From: Alphaproteobacteria bacterium
Lineage (GTDB): Bacteria > Pseudomonadota > Alphaproteobacteria > Caulobacterales > Caulobacteraceae
DNA: 5,689 bases
Assembly: GCA_018895795.1 (NCBI GenBank)
Contig: JAHINZ010000217.1
Coordinates: 1 to 5,689 of the forward strand
Direction of reading: 5' to 3'
Shown one piece after another: positions 1 through 5,689 of this stretch; positions within the stretch are counted from its first letter, which is position 1; each line of letters begins with the position of its first letter. Under the pieces are notes generated by a model. The model was not told where the DNA came from. It made no database searches and was given only the letters and a program-made list of their open reading frames with translations. A program made the position numbers and the translations under genes.

Positions 1-1547
1 AGTACGACGAAGGCCTCAACTACGCCGACGCGACCAAGGTGACTCTGGGCGACCGCGCGCCCTGGGGCGGCTGGGGTCATGACGGCGCGATACGCTATCC
101 GCACGTGAAGGAAGATGTTTCGGCGCTCGATCTGCGGCTCGAACACGAGATGGACGGCTTCATCACGGGTATCGACGCGGGCGTGAACTATACCAAGAGG
201 GAGAAGTCCAAGAGCGTCTTGGACAACGACCTTTTCCTTAAGAATGGCCGCCAGCAGGTCTATGTGGACGCCGCTGATCTGGTGGCCCCAACCCAGCTGG
301 GTTTCGCCGGCTTCGGCGGCGTGCTCAGCGTCAAGATCGGCGACGTCTGGAAGAAATATTATAACGCCGCTCCGATCCTCGACGCCAACTACTTCGACAA
401 GAACTGGGAGATCACCGAGGAGGTCACGACCTTCTTCGCCAAGGCCAATTTCAGCGTCGGTGATCTGCGCGGCAATCTGGGCGTCCAGGTCGTCAAGCAA
501 TCGCAGGAATCGAGCGGCGTGGTGATCAACGGCCTGGAACCGGGCAAGCCGATCACCCCGATCAAGATCAAGGCCGGCGACGACTACACCGACGTGCTGC
601 CCAGCCTGAACATGATCTACGATCTGGGCGGCGGTCATCGTCTGCGCTTCGCCTTGTCCAAGACCATGGCCCGGCCGCGCATGGACGACTTGCGCGCCAA
701 CGTCACCCCGTCCTTCAATTCGCTGGTCTGCAGCGGTCAACCCTGCGCGCCTGGCACGACCGTCAATCCGTGGTCGGCCAGCGGGGGCAATCCGCATCTG
801 AAGCCCTGGATGGCCCAGGCGGCGGACGTCGCCTATGAATGGTATGTCAGTCCGGCGACCTATCTGTCGGTGGCGGGCTTCTACAAGAAGTTGGATACCT
901 ATATCTACCAGCAGAGCGGAACCTTCGATTTCACGGGTATTCCGTTGCCGTCGACCGCCTCGGCGATCCCTCCTGGCATCACCGTCAGCAATATTGGCCA
1001 GATCACTCTGCCGGCCAACGGCAATGGCGGCGTGGTCAAGGGGGTCGAGTTCAGCGGCGCGGTCGACCTGGGCCAGGTCCTGGAGCCCCTTAAGGGCTTC
1101 GGCCTGCAGGGCAGCCTGTCGCTGACCCGGTCGAACCTCAACCCGACCGCCAACGCCGATCCCAAGCAGAAGGTGCGTATCCCAGGCCTGTCGGGCACTG
1201 TCTATAACGTGACCGGATACTATGAGCGCGGCGGTTTTCAGGCGCGGATCAGCCAGCGGTATCGCTCGGCCTTCAAGGGCGAGGTGGTGCAATTGTTCGC
1301 CACACGGGGCTTCACCGAGATCCTGGCCGACAAACAGGTCGACGCTCAGGTTGGCTACACTTTCCAGCAGGGGCGTCTCGAGAACCTCGGCTTCCTGCTG
1401 CAGGTCAACAACCTGACGGATTCTCCGTACCGCACGCGGCTGGGGTTGGACGCGGGTGGCACGACGACCAGCAATGGCGGCACCTTGCCTGAAACCTACG
1501 AAAAGTACGGTCGCCAGGTTCTGTTCGGCGTCAACTATCGGTTCTAG
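1..1547 (+). CDS. TonB-dependent outer-membrane receptor, C-terminal part (5' end outside window)
   Basis: The frame is open from base 3 to the TAG at 1545-1547, giving about 514 residues; the GTG at 39 is only an internal valine. TonB-dependent receptors of this group usually have about 900-1000 residues, so the TonB box, plug and first barrel strands lie upstream. What is seen is outer-membrane barrel: alternating aromatic/polar strands, Gly/Asn/Asp-rich loops, and a C-terminal block with VNNLTDSPYRTR followed by YEKYGRQVLFGVNYRF, ending in the terminal Phe expected for insertion by the BAM machinery. The C-terminus resembles the Xanthomonas/Caulobacter receptor group. Two cysteines (codons 729-731 and 744-746) sit close together in a likely surface loop. 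Such proteins import large ligands, often oligosaccharides, using TonB-ExbB-ExbD energy. The downstream glycosidases suggest a glucan-derived ligand, which is inference. The family call is firm; the ligand is not known. Confidence 0.93.
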   Translation, partial: YDEGLNYADATKVTLGDRAPWGGWGHDGAIRYPHVKEDVSALDLRLEHEMDGFITGIDAGVNYTKREKSKSVLDNDLFLKNGRQQVYVDAADLVAPTQLGFAGFGGVLSVKIGDVWKKYYNAAPILDANYFDKNWEITEEVTTFFAKANFSVGDLRGNLGVQVVKQSQESSGVVINGLEPGKPITPIKIKAGDDYTDVLPSLNMIYDLGGGHRLRFALSKTMARPRMDDLRANVTPSFNSLVCSGQPCAPGTTVNPWSASGGNPHLKPWMAQAADVAYEWYVSPATYLSVAGFYKKLDTYIYQQSGTFDFTGIPLPSTASAIPPGITVSNIGQITLPANGNGGVVKGVEFSGAVDLGQVLEPLKGFGLQGSLSLTRSNLNPTANADPKQKVRIPGLSGTVYNVTGYYERGGFQARISQRYRSAFKGEVVQLFATRGFTEILADKQVDAQVGYTFQQGRLENLGFLLQVNNLTDSPYRTRLGLDAGGTTTSNGGTLPETYEKYGRQVLFGVNYRF

Positions 1548-1557
1548 CCAGGGACCT

Positions 1558-1585
1558 CAGGCGGCCGTCCCCGGACGGCCGCCTG
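1558..1585 (+). terminator. GC-rich hairpin after the receptor gene; possible attenuator or partial terminator
   Basis: Bases 1558-1570 (CAGGCGGCCGTCC) and 1573-1585 (GGACGGCCGCCTG) are perfect reverse complements separated by two bases. In RNA this would form about 12 paired bases with a four-base loop. It starts 10 bases after the receptor stop codon, where a terminator or transcript-stabilising hairpin is expected. No T-run follows, so it is not a classical strong intrinsic terminator. Because the next gene starts 72 bases later on the same strand without an evident promoter, a partial terminator or a 3'-end stabiliser that keeps receptor mRNA more abundant than the downstream enzyme mRNA is plausible. 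The inverted repeat is seen directly; the function is inferred. Confidence 0.5.
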
Positions 1586-1644
1586 CGCCAGGGGGAACGA
1601 CCGGAGACGGCCCGGCGTCACGCTGCCCCGATCTTCGGCTCAAT

Positions 1645-1649
1645 AGGAG
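1645..1649 (+). promoter_or_regulatory. Ribosome binding site for the halogenase (AGGAG)
   Basis: AGGAG lies 8 bases before the TTG at 1658. This supports TTG as the true start, since the first in-frame ATG (codon 18) lies just past the nucleotide-binding glycine motif and would destroy it. Confidence 0.75.
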
Positions 1650-1657
1650 ACGTCGGT

Positions 1658-3187
1658 TTGCAACCGCTCAAGAAGATCCTGATCGCTGGTGGCGGCTCGG
1701 CCGGCTGGATGACGGCGGCGCTGTGCTCCAAGCTGTTCGGGGGGCTCTACGAGATCGTTCTGATCGAGTCCGAGGAGATCGGCTCGGTCGGGGTGGGGGA
1801 GGCCACCATTCCCGCCATCAAGAAGTTCAACGACCTTCTGGGCCTCGACGAGGACGACTTCCTGCGTCGCACCCAGGGAAGCTTCAAGTTGGGCATCCAG
1901 TTCAAGGATTGGCGCCGCAAGGGGGAAAGCTACATCCACGGGTTTGGCGTCATCGGCCAGGATCTGGGCTGGCTGCGCTGCCATCAATACTGGCTGCGCA
2001 TGCGCGAACTGGGTCGTGAGAGCGACTTCGCCAACCTGTCGATCAACACCGCCGCGGCGTTGGCCGGCCGGTTCATGCGCGCCCGCCCCGATATGGGCGA
2101 CTCGCCCATCGGCCATATCGCCCACGCCTTCCATTTCGACGCCGGGCTGTATGCGCGCTACCTCAGCGGTTTCGCCCAGGCGCGCGGCGTGCGGCGGCGC
2201 GAAGGCAAGATCGTCAATGTCACGCTGCGTTCCGAGGACGGTTTCGTGCAGTCAGTGACGATGGACGACGGCGAGGTGATCGCCGCCGACCTCTTCGTCG
2301 ACTGCTCGGGCTTCCGAGGCCTGATCATCGAACAGGCGCTGAAGACAGGCTACGAGGACTGGACGCACTGGCTGCCGTGCGATCGCGCGATCGCCGTGCC
2401 GTGCGATCGGTCCGAGGACTTCACGCCCTATACGCGCTCGACCGCGCGCTCGGCGGGATGGCAGTGGCGAATTCCTTTGCAGCACCGCACTGGCAATGGG
2501 CACGTCTATGCCAGCCAGTATCTCGAGGACGACGAGGCCGAGCGGGTGCTGCTCGCCAACCTCGACGGCGCCCCGCGCGCCGATCCTCTGCGCATCCGCT
2601 TCACCACGGGCAAGCGCCGGAAGATCTGGAACAAGAACTGCGTCGCCATCGGCCTGGCCAGCGGCTTTCTGGAGCCCCTGGAGTCCACCAGCCTGCACCT
2701 GATCCAGTCGGCCGTGATCCGGATGGTCCGTCTTCTGCCCGACGCCGGTTTCGACCCGGCCGGCATCGACGAGTTCAATCGTCAGAGCGACTTTGAATAT
2801 GAGCGCATCCGCGACTTCATCATCCTGCACTACAAGGCCACAGAGCGCGACGACACGCCCTTCTGGCGCTACTGCCGCGACATGGAGGTCCCCGCGACGC
2901 TGCGGCGGAAGATGGACCTCTTCGCCGCCAACGGTCGGGTGTTCCGCGAAGACGACGAGCTCTTCACCGAGGAGAGCTGGATCCAGGTCTTTCTGGGCCA
3001 GGGGATCATTCCGCGCGGTCACGATCCGCTGGTCGGCGTTCAGTCCGACGAAGAGATCGCGCTCTTCCTGGCCAATATCGAGACCGTCATCGGCAAGTGC
3101 GTGAACGTCATGCCCACGCACGCCGAGTTTGTCGCGCGCGCCTGCCAAGCCCCGACGCCGGTCCGTTCGCCAGTGCCTTCCCTCTAG
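1658..3187 (+). CDS. Flavin-dependent halogenase, tryptophan halogenase family
   Basis: The 509-residue product matches the FADH2-dependent tryptophan-halogenase family at about its usual length (~500-540). Visible marks in order are the FAD-binding GGGSAGW at residues 11-17, VGVGEATIP at 44-52, the segment SFKLGIQFKDW whose K77 aligns with the catalytic lysine (Lys79 of PrnA), DCSGFRG at 215-221, the family signature GWQWRIP at 267-273, GLASGFLEPLEST at 332-344 with E342 matching the catalytic glutamate (Glu346 of PrnA), and HYKATERDDTPFW at 391-403. All residues needed to make and use hypohalous acid therefore seem present. No signal peptide is seen, so it should be cytoplasmic. Family members halogenate electron-rich aromatics such as tryptophan or indole, and relatives in receptor-linked loci have been found to prefer bromide and free indole. 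The substrate here is unknown. A partner flavin reductase is needed but not in view. The start is TTG, chosen on the upstream AGGAG and the intact FAD motif. It lies 110 bases after the receptor and 22 before the GH3 gene, on the same strand. Confidence 0.93.
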   Translation: MQPLKKILIAGGGSAGWMTAALCSKLFGGLYEIVLIESEEIGSVGVGEATIPAIKKFNDLLGLDEDDFLRRTQGSFKLGIQFKDWRRKGESYIHGFGVIGQDLGWLRCHQYWLRMRELGRESDFANLSINTAAALAGRFMRARPDMGDSPIGHIAHAFHFDAGLYARYLSGFAQARGVRRREGKIVNVTLRSEDGFVQSVTMDDGEVIAADLFVDCSGFRGLIIEQALKTGYEDWTHWLPCDRAIAVPCDRSEDFTPYTRSTARSAGWQWRIPLQHRTGNGHVYASQYLEDDEAERVLLANLDGAPRADPLRIRFTTGKRRKIWNKNCVAIGLASGFLEPLESTSLHLIQSAVIRMVRLLPDAGFDPAGIDEFNRQSDFEYERIRDFIILHYKATERDDTPFWRYCRDMEVPATLRRKMDLFAANGRVFREDDELFTEESWIQVFLGQGIIPRGHDPLVGVQSDEEIALFLANIETVIGKCVNVMPTHAEFVARACQAPTPVRSPVPSL

Positions 3188-3198
3188 ATTGCGTCCAC

Positions 3199-3202
3199 GG
3201 AG
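3199..3202 (+). promoter_or_regulatory. Ribosome binding site for the GH3 gene (GGAG)
   Basis: GGAG ends 7 bases before the ATG at 3210. This favours that start over an upstream in-frame TTG at 3129, which would overlap the halogenase gene and add 27 arginine-rich residues ahead of the signal peptide. A second ATG follows immediately at 3213. Confidence 0.7.
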
Positions 3203-3209
3203 TAACGCC

Positions 3210-5498
3210 ATGATGACCGCCGCCCAGCCCGTATCCGCCCTGCGGATCCTGTGCCGGACCACAGCCGCCGTCGCGCTGCTCGCCCTGACGCCGGCCGCCG
3301 AGGCCGTGGCTCAAGTCATGCCGACACAGGACAGCGCGCCGCTGGCCCCGCGCGCGGGGGACGCGGCCTGGGCGCGGGCCGACGCGCTGGTCAAGCAGAT
3401 GACCCTGGATGAAAAAATCGGATATCTGCACGGACTCTTCCCGCCGATGACCAAGGCCGTCCCGGCCGACATGATCCCGTCCGCGGGCTATGTGCCCGGC
3501 GTGCCGCGCCTGAAGATCCCGACCTTGCGGGAGAGCGACGCCAGCCTCGGGGTGGCCAATCAGGTCGAACAACGCAAGGGCGACGTCGCCACGGCCCTGC
3601 CGTCGGGCCTGGCCCTGGCCTCCACGTTCGAGCCGGACCTGGCCTACGCATCGGGCGCGATGATCGGTGCGGAAGCGCGGGCCAAGACCTTCAATGTGTT
3701 GTTGTCAGGGGGCGTGAACCTGACCCGCGATCCGTGGGCGGGCCGCAACTTCGAATATCTGGGCGAAGATCCGCTGCTGGCTGGGGAACTGGCGGGCGAG
3801 TCGATTCGCGGCGTGCAGGGCAACCATATCGTCTCGACGATCAAGCACTTCGCCCTGAACGCCCAGGAGACGGGTCGGCATGTGATGGACGCCCGGATCG
3901 GCGAGGCCGAGCTGCGCGAGAGCGACCTTCTGGCCTTCCAGCTGGCTATCGAGCGTGGCCAGCCTGGCTCGGTGATGTGCGCCTACAACAAGGTCAATGG
4001 CGACTGGGCCTGCCAGAACGATCACCTGCTCAACACTGTGCTCAAGCGCGACTGGAACTATCCTGGCTGGGTGATGTCGGACTGGGGTGCGGTGCACAGC
4101 ACCGTCAAGGCCGCCTTGGCTGGCCTCGACCAGCAGTCGGGCCAGGAACTGGACACCCAGATTTTCTTCGGCGACGACCTGAAGGCAGCCGTCGCCAAGG
4201 GCGAGGTCGGTCAGGCCCGCGTCGATGACATGGTCCGCCGCATCCTGCACGGCGTGATCACCTCCGGCCTGATGGACGACCCGATCTCGACAAGCGTCCA
4301 GCCCATCGACTACGCCGCCCATGCGGTGGTCGCCCAGGCGGTGGCCGAGCGCGGCTCGGTGCTGCTGAAAAACGACCGTGATCTGCTTCCGCTGGTCAGG
4401 ACGGCTCGGAAGATCGTGCTGATCGGCGCCCATGCCGACGTCGGCGTTTTGTCGGGCGGCGGCTCGTCCCAGGTGCGTTCGGTCGGCGGCGTTCCGGTCG
4501 AAATTCCCTTGAACGGCGGCGAGGCCGCCTCGTTCGTGCGGGTTACCTGGCACGCCTCCTCGCCGCTGGACGCGATCCGCGCCGCCGCCCCGAACGCCCA
4601 GGTTACCTATGTCGACGGTAGGGATCCGGTCGCCGCCGCCGCGGCGGCCAAGGACGCCGACGTCGCGATCGTCTTTGCCTGGCACTGGCAGACCGAGGCC
4701 CAGGATGCGCCCTCCACCGTCCTGCCGGAGAACCAGGACGCCCTGATCGCGGCGGTCGCCGCCGCTAACAAGAGCACTGTTGTCGTGCTGGAGACCGGTG
4801 GGCCGGTGCTGATGCCGTGGATCGATCGGGTCGGGGCGGTGCTGCAGGCCTGGTATCCGGGTCAGCGTGGAGGCCAAGCCATAGCGCGGCTGCTGTTTGG
4901 CGAGGTGAACCCGTCAGGGCGTCTGGCGATGACCTTCCCCAAGACCGCCGAACAGGCGCCGCGCGACAGCGCGCCGGGCTTTGCCCAACAGGTCGCCATC
5001 GATGACGCCCGCCGCGCCGGTCAGACCGCAGACCCCATCAAGGGCTTTCCGGTCAGCTACGTCGAGGGCGCGGCCGTGGGCTATCGCTGGTTCGCCCAGC
5101 AGCGCATGCAGCCGCTCTATCCGTTCGGCTACGGGCTGTCCTACACGCGCTTCGACTACGCCAACCTCAAGGTCGAGGATGGCAAGGGACTGAAGGTGAG
5201 CTTCGACGTGACCAATACCGGCAAGGTCGCCGGCGCCGACACGCCGCAGCTCTACGTCACCGCCGGCGCTCGCCGTCCGATGCTGCGTCTGGCCGGCTTC
5301 CGGAAGGTGGACCTGGCGCCCGGCGAGACCCAACGCGTGACCCTGAGCGTCGAGCCGCGCATCCTGGCCGATTACGACGTCGCTCAACCCGGCTGGACGA
5401 TCGCGGCGGGATCCTATCCGCTGTATGTCGGGCGGGCCGCGGGTGACCCCGTGCTCACCGGCGCCGCCCAGCTGAAAGCCTGGTCGAGGAAGCCCTGA
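3210..5498 (+). CDS. Secreted glycoside hydrolase family 3 beta-glucosidase
   Basis: The 762-residue enzyme is the usual length for a three-domain GH3 beta-glucosidase, which removes non-reducing-end glucosyl (sometimes xylosyl) units with retention. Residues 1 to about 35 form a signal peptide with an Arg-containing start, the hydrophobic stretch AAVALLALTPAAEA and likely cleavage in or just after AEAVAQ, so it should act in the periplasm or outside the cell. The N-terminal barrel (about 55-355) holds GVNLTRDPWAGRNFEYLGEDP-type substrate-site sequence from 168, KHF at 212-214 and VMSDWGA at 288-294, where D291 is the expected nucleophile. The alpha/beta domain (about 375-615) contains WHWQTEAQD, in which E496 is the likely acid/base, followed by LPENQDALI. 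A fibronectin III-like domain spans about 660-740. No PA14 insert is evident. It lies 22 bases after the halogenase and overlaps the next gene by one base, indicating one operon. Family and catalytic type are firm; the precise linkage and sugar are not readable from sequence. Confidence 0.95.
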   Translation: MMTAAQPVSALRILCRTTAAVALLALTPAAEAVAQVMPTQDSAPLAPRAGDAAWARADALVKQMTLDEKIGYLHGLFPPMTKAVPADMIPSAGYVPGVPRLKIPTLRESDASLGVANQVEQRKGDVATALPSGLALASTFEPDLAYASGAMIGAEARAKTFNVLLSGGVNLTRDPWAGRNFEYLGEDPLLAGELAGESIRGVQGNHIVSTIKHFALNAQETGRHVMDARIGEAELRESDLLAFQLAIERGQPGSVMCAYNKVNGDWACQNDHLLNTVLKRDWNYPGWVMSDWGAVHSTVKAALAGLDQQSGQELDTQIFFGDDLKAAVAKGEVGQARVDDMVRRILHGVITSGLMDDPISTSVQPIDYAAHAVVAQAVAERGSVLLKNDRDLLPLVRTARKIVLIGAHADVGVLSGGGSSQVRSVGGVPVEIPLNGGEAASFVRVTWHASSPLDAIRAAAPNAQVTYVDGRDPVAAAAAAKDADVAIVFAWHWQTEAQDAPSTVLPENQDALIAAVAAANKSTVVVLETGGPVLMPWIDRVGAVLQAWYPGQRGGQAIARLLFGEVNPSGRLAMTFPKTAEQAPRDSAPGFAQQVAIDDARRAGQTADPIKGFPVSYVEGAAVGYRWFAQQRMQPLYPFGYGLSYTRFDYANLKVEDGKGLKVSFDVTNTGKVAGADTPQLYVTAGARRPMLRLAGFRKVDLAPGETQRVTLSVEPRILADYDVAQPGWTIAAGSYPLYVGRAAGDPVLTGAAQLKAWSRKP
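5486..5490 (+). promoter_or_regulatory. Ribosome binding site for the GH30-like gene (GAGGA), inside the GH3 coding end
   Basis: GAGGA sits 7 bases before the ATG at 5498 and inside the last codons of the GH3 gene. With the TGATG stop/start overlap, it suggests translational coupling of the two glycosidases. Confidence 0.65.
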
Positions 5499-5689
5499 TG
5501 CGTCGTTCAGCCATCGCCCTAAGCCTCGCGGTCATCGCCCTGACATTCGCCGGCTGCGCTGGCCTGCCCCAGGCCGGTCGGCGAGCCACCCAAGCCTGGA
5601 TCACGACCGGCGACCGCACGCAGCTGTTGGCCGAGCAGGGGCCGTCAACCTTCATGGAAGTCGACGAGGTCGCCGACGTTCCCGTACTC
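5498..5689 (+). CDS. Probable exported glycoside hydrolase family 30 protein, N-terminal fragment (3' end outside window)
   Basis: The frame runs from the ATG at 5498 to the window edge without a stop, giving 64 residues. Residues 1-20 (MRRSAIALSLAVIALTFAGC) look like a lipoprotein signal peptide: two arginines, a hydrophobic core and FAGC, with C20 as the candidate lipidated cysteine. Phe at position -3 makes the lipobox imperfect. The following stretch, WITTGDRTQLLAEQ at 34-47 then a Phe at 52, resembles the start of the mature region in bacterial GH30 enzymes (glucosylceramidase and beta-1,6-glucanase types), which often read W-L-T-T-x-D-x-x-x-L-L-x-x-Q. No catalytic residue is in view, so the family call rests on this short resemblance and on the neighbouring GH3 gene. 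The TGATG overlap and the upstream GAGGA place it in the same operon. If correct, the enzyme would be periplasmic or membrane-anchored and would cut beta-glucosyl linkages to feed the GH3 enzyme. A different lipoprotein cannot be excluded. Confidence 0.65.
   Translation, partial: MRRSAIALSLAVIALTFAGCAGLPQAGRRATQAWITTGDRTQLLAEQGPSTFMEVDEVADVPVL

Noticed and set aside
39..41. GTG at 39 as the start of the receptor gene
   Set aside because: The frame is already open from base 3 and no ribosome site precedes it. The product from here would lack the plug and half of the barrel, so the gene simply begins before the window.
1586..1657. Possible internal promoter before the halogenase
   Set aside because: No convincing -35/-10 pair was found. 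A short CCGA/TCGG stem near 1629-1639 has only four base pairs and is not meaningful.
2373..2409. 13-base direct repeat TGCCGTGCGATCG, 24 bases apart, encoding PCDR twice
   Set aside because: It is in frame inside the halogenase, where LPCDRAIAVPC is ordinary family sequence. The second copy is best explained by chance and codon bias.
3129..3209. Upstream TTG start for the GH3 gene
   Set aside because: It would overlap the halogenase end and put 27 Arg-rich residues before a good signal peptide. The ATG at 3210 has a well-placed GGAG.
2252..3262. Minus-strand reading frame (336 codons) opposite the halogenase
   Set aside because: Same reason: it is antisense to a conserved gene, its product shows no family motif, and long antisense frames are expected at this GC content.
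4635..4648. 14-bp palindrome GCCGCCGCGGCGGC
   Set aside because: It arises from a run of alanine codons in the GH3 gene and has no sign of an operator or repeat element.
3705..4877. Long minus-strand reading frame (390 codons) opposite the GH3 gene
   Set aside because: It mirrors the G/C-rich codon pattern of a clearly recognisable GH3 gene, gives a low-complexity Gly/Arg/Asp/His-rich product with no recognisable motif, and lies wholly within a conserved coding region.

Overview
The window reads as GC-rich, tightly packed Alphaproteobacterial DNA. A Caulobacteraceae origin (Caulobacter or a near relative) is the best guess. The reasons are the strong G/C bias at codon third positions, a TonB-dependent receptor whose C-terminus resembles the large Xanthomonas/Caulobacter receptor group, and a receptor, 'tryptophan halogenase' and glycosidase gene order that is familiar from Caulobacterales, sphingomonads and Xanthomonas. 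The organism call is inference, because no rRNA or species marker is present.

Four genes lie head to tail on the + strand, with almost no non-coding DNA. Positions 1-1547 hold the C-terminal ~514 residues of a TonB-dependent outer-membrane receptor whose start lies before the window. A 110-base gap follows, with a perfect 13-bp inverted repeat just after the receptor stop. Positions 1658-3187 encode a complete 509-residue flavin-dependent halogenase of the tryptophan-halogenase family, with a TTG start. After 22 bases comes a complete secreted family 3 glycoside hydrolase (beta-glucosidase type, 762 residues, 3210-5498). Its stop codon overlaps by one base the start of a fourth gene (5498 to the window end). 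That gene is cut off after 64 codons; it has a lipoprotein-like signal peptide and an N-terminus resembling family 30 glycoside hydrolases.

The set looks like one transcription unit for capture and breakdown of a beta-linked glucan or glucoside. The receptor would import oligosaccharides across the outer membrane, a lipid-anchored GH30-like enzyme would cut longer chains or glycosyl conjugates, and the GH3 enzyme would release monosaccharide in the periplasm. The halogenase does not fit this scheme. It is a predicted cytoplasmic FADH2-dependent enzyme with the family's catalytic Lys and Glu intact, and no flavin reductase is visible here. Its role in a glycan operon is the main open question in the window. 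The opposite strand shows only mirror reading frames of these genes.
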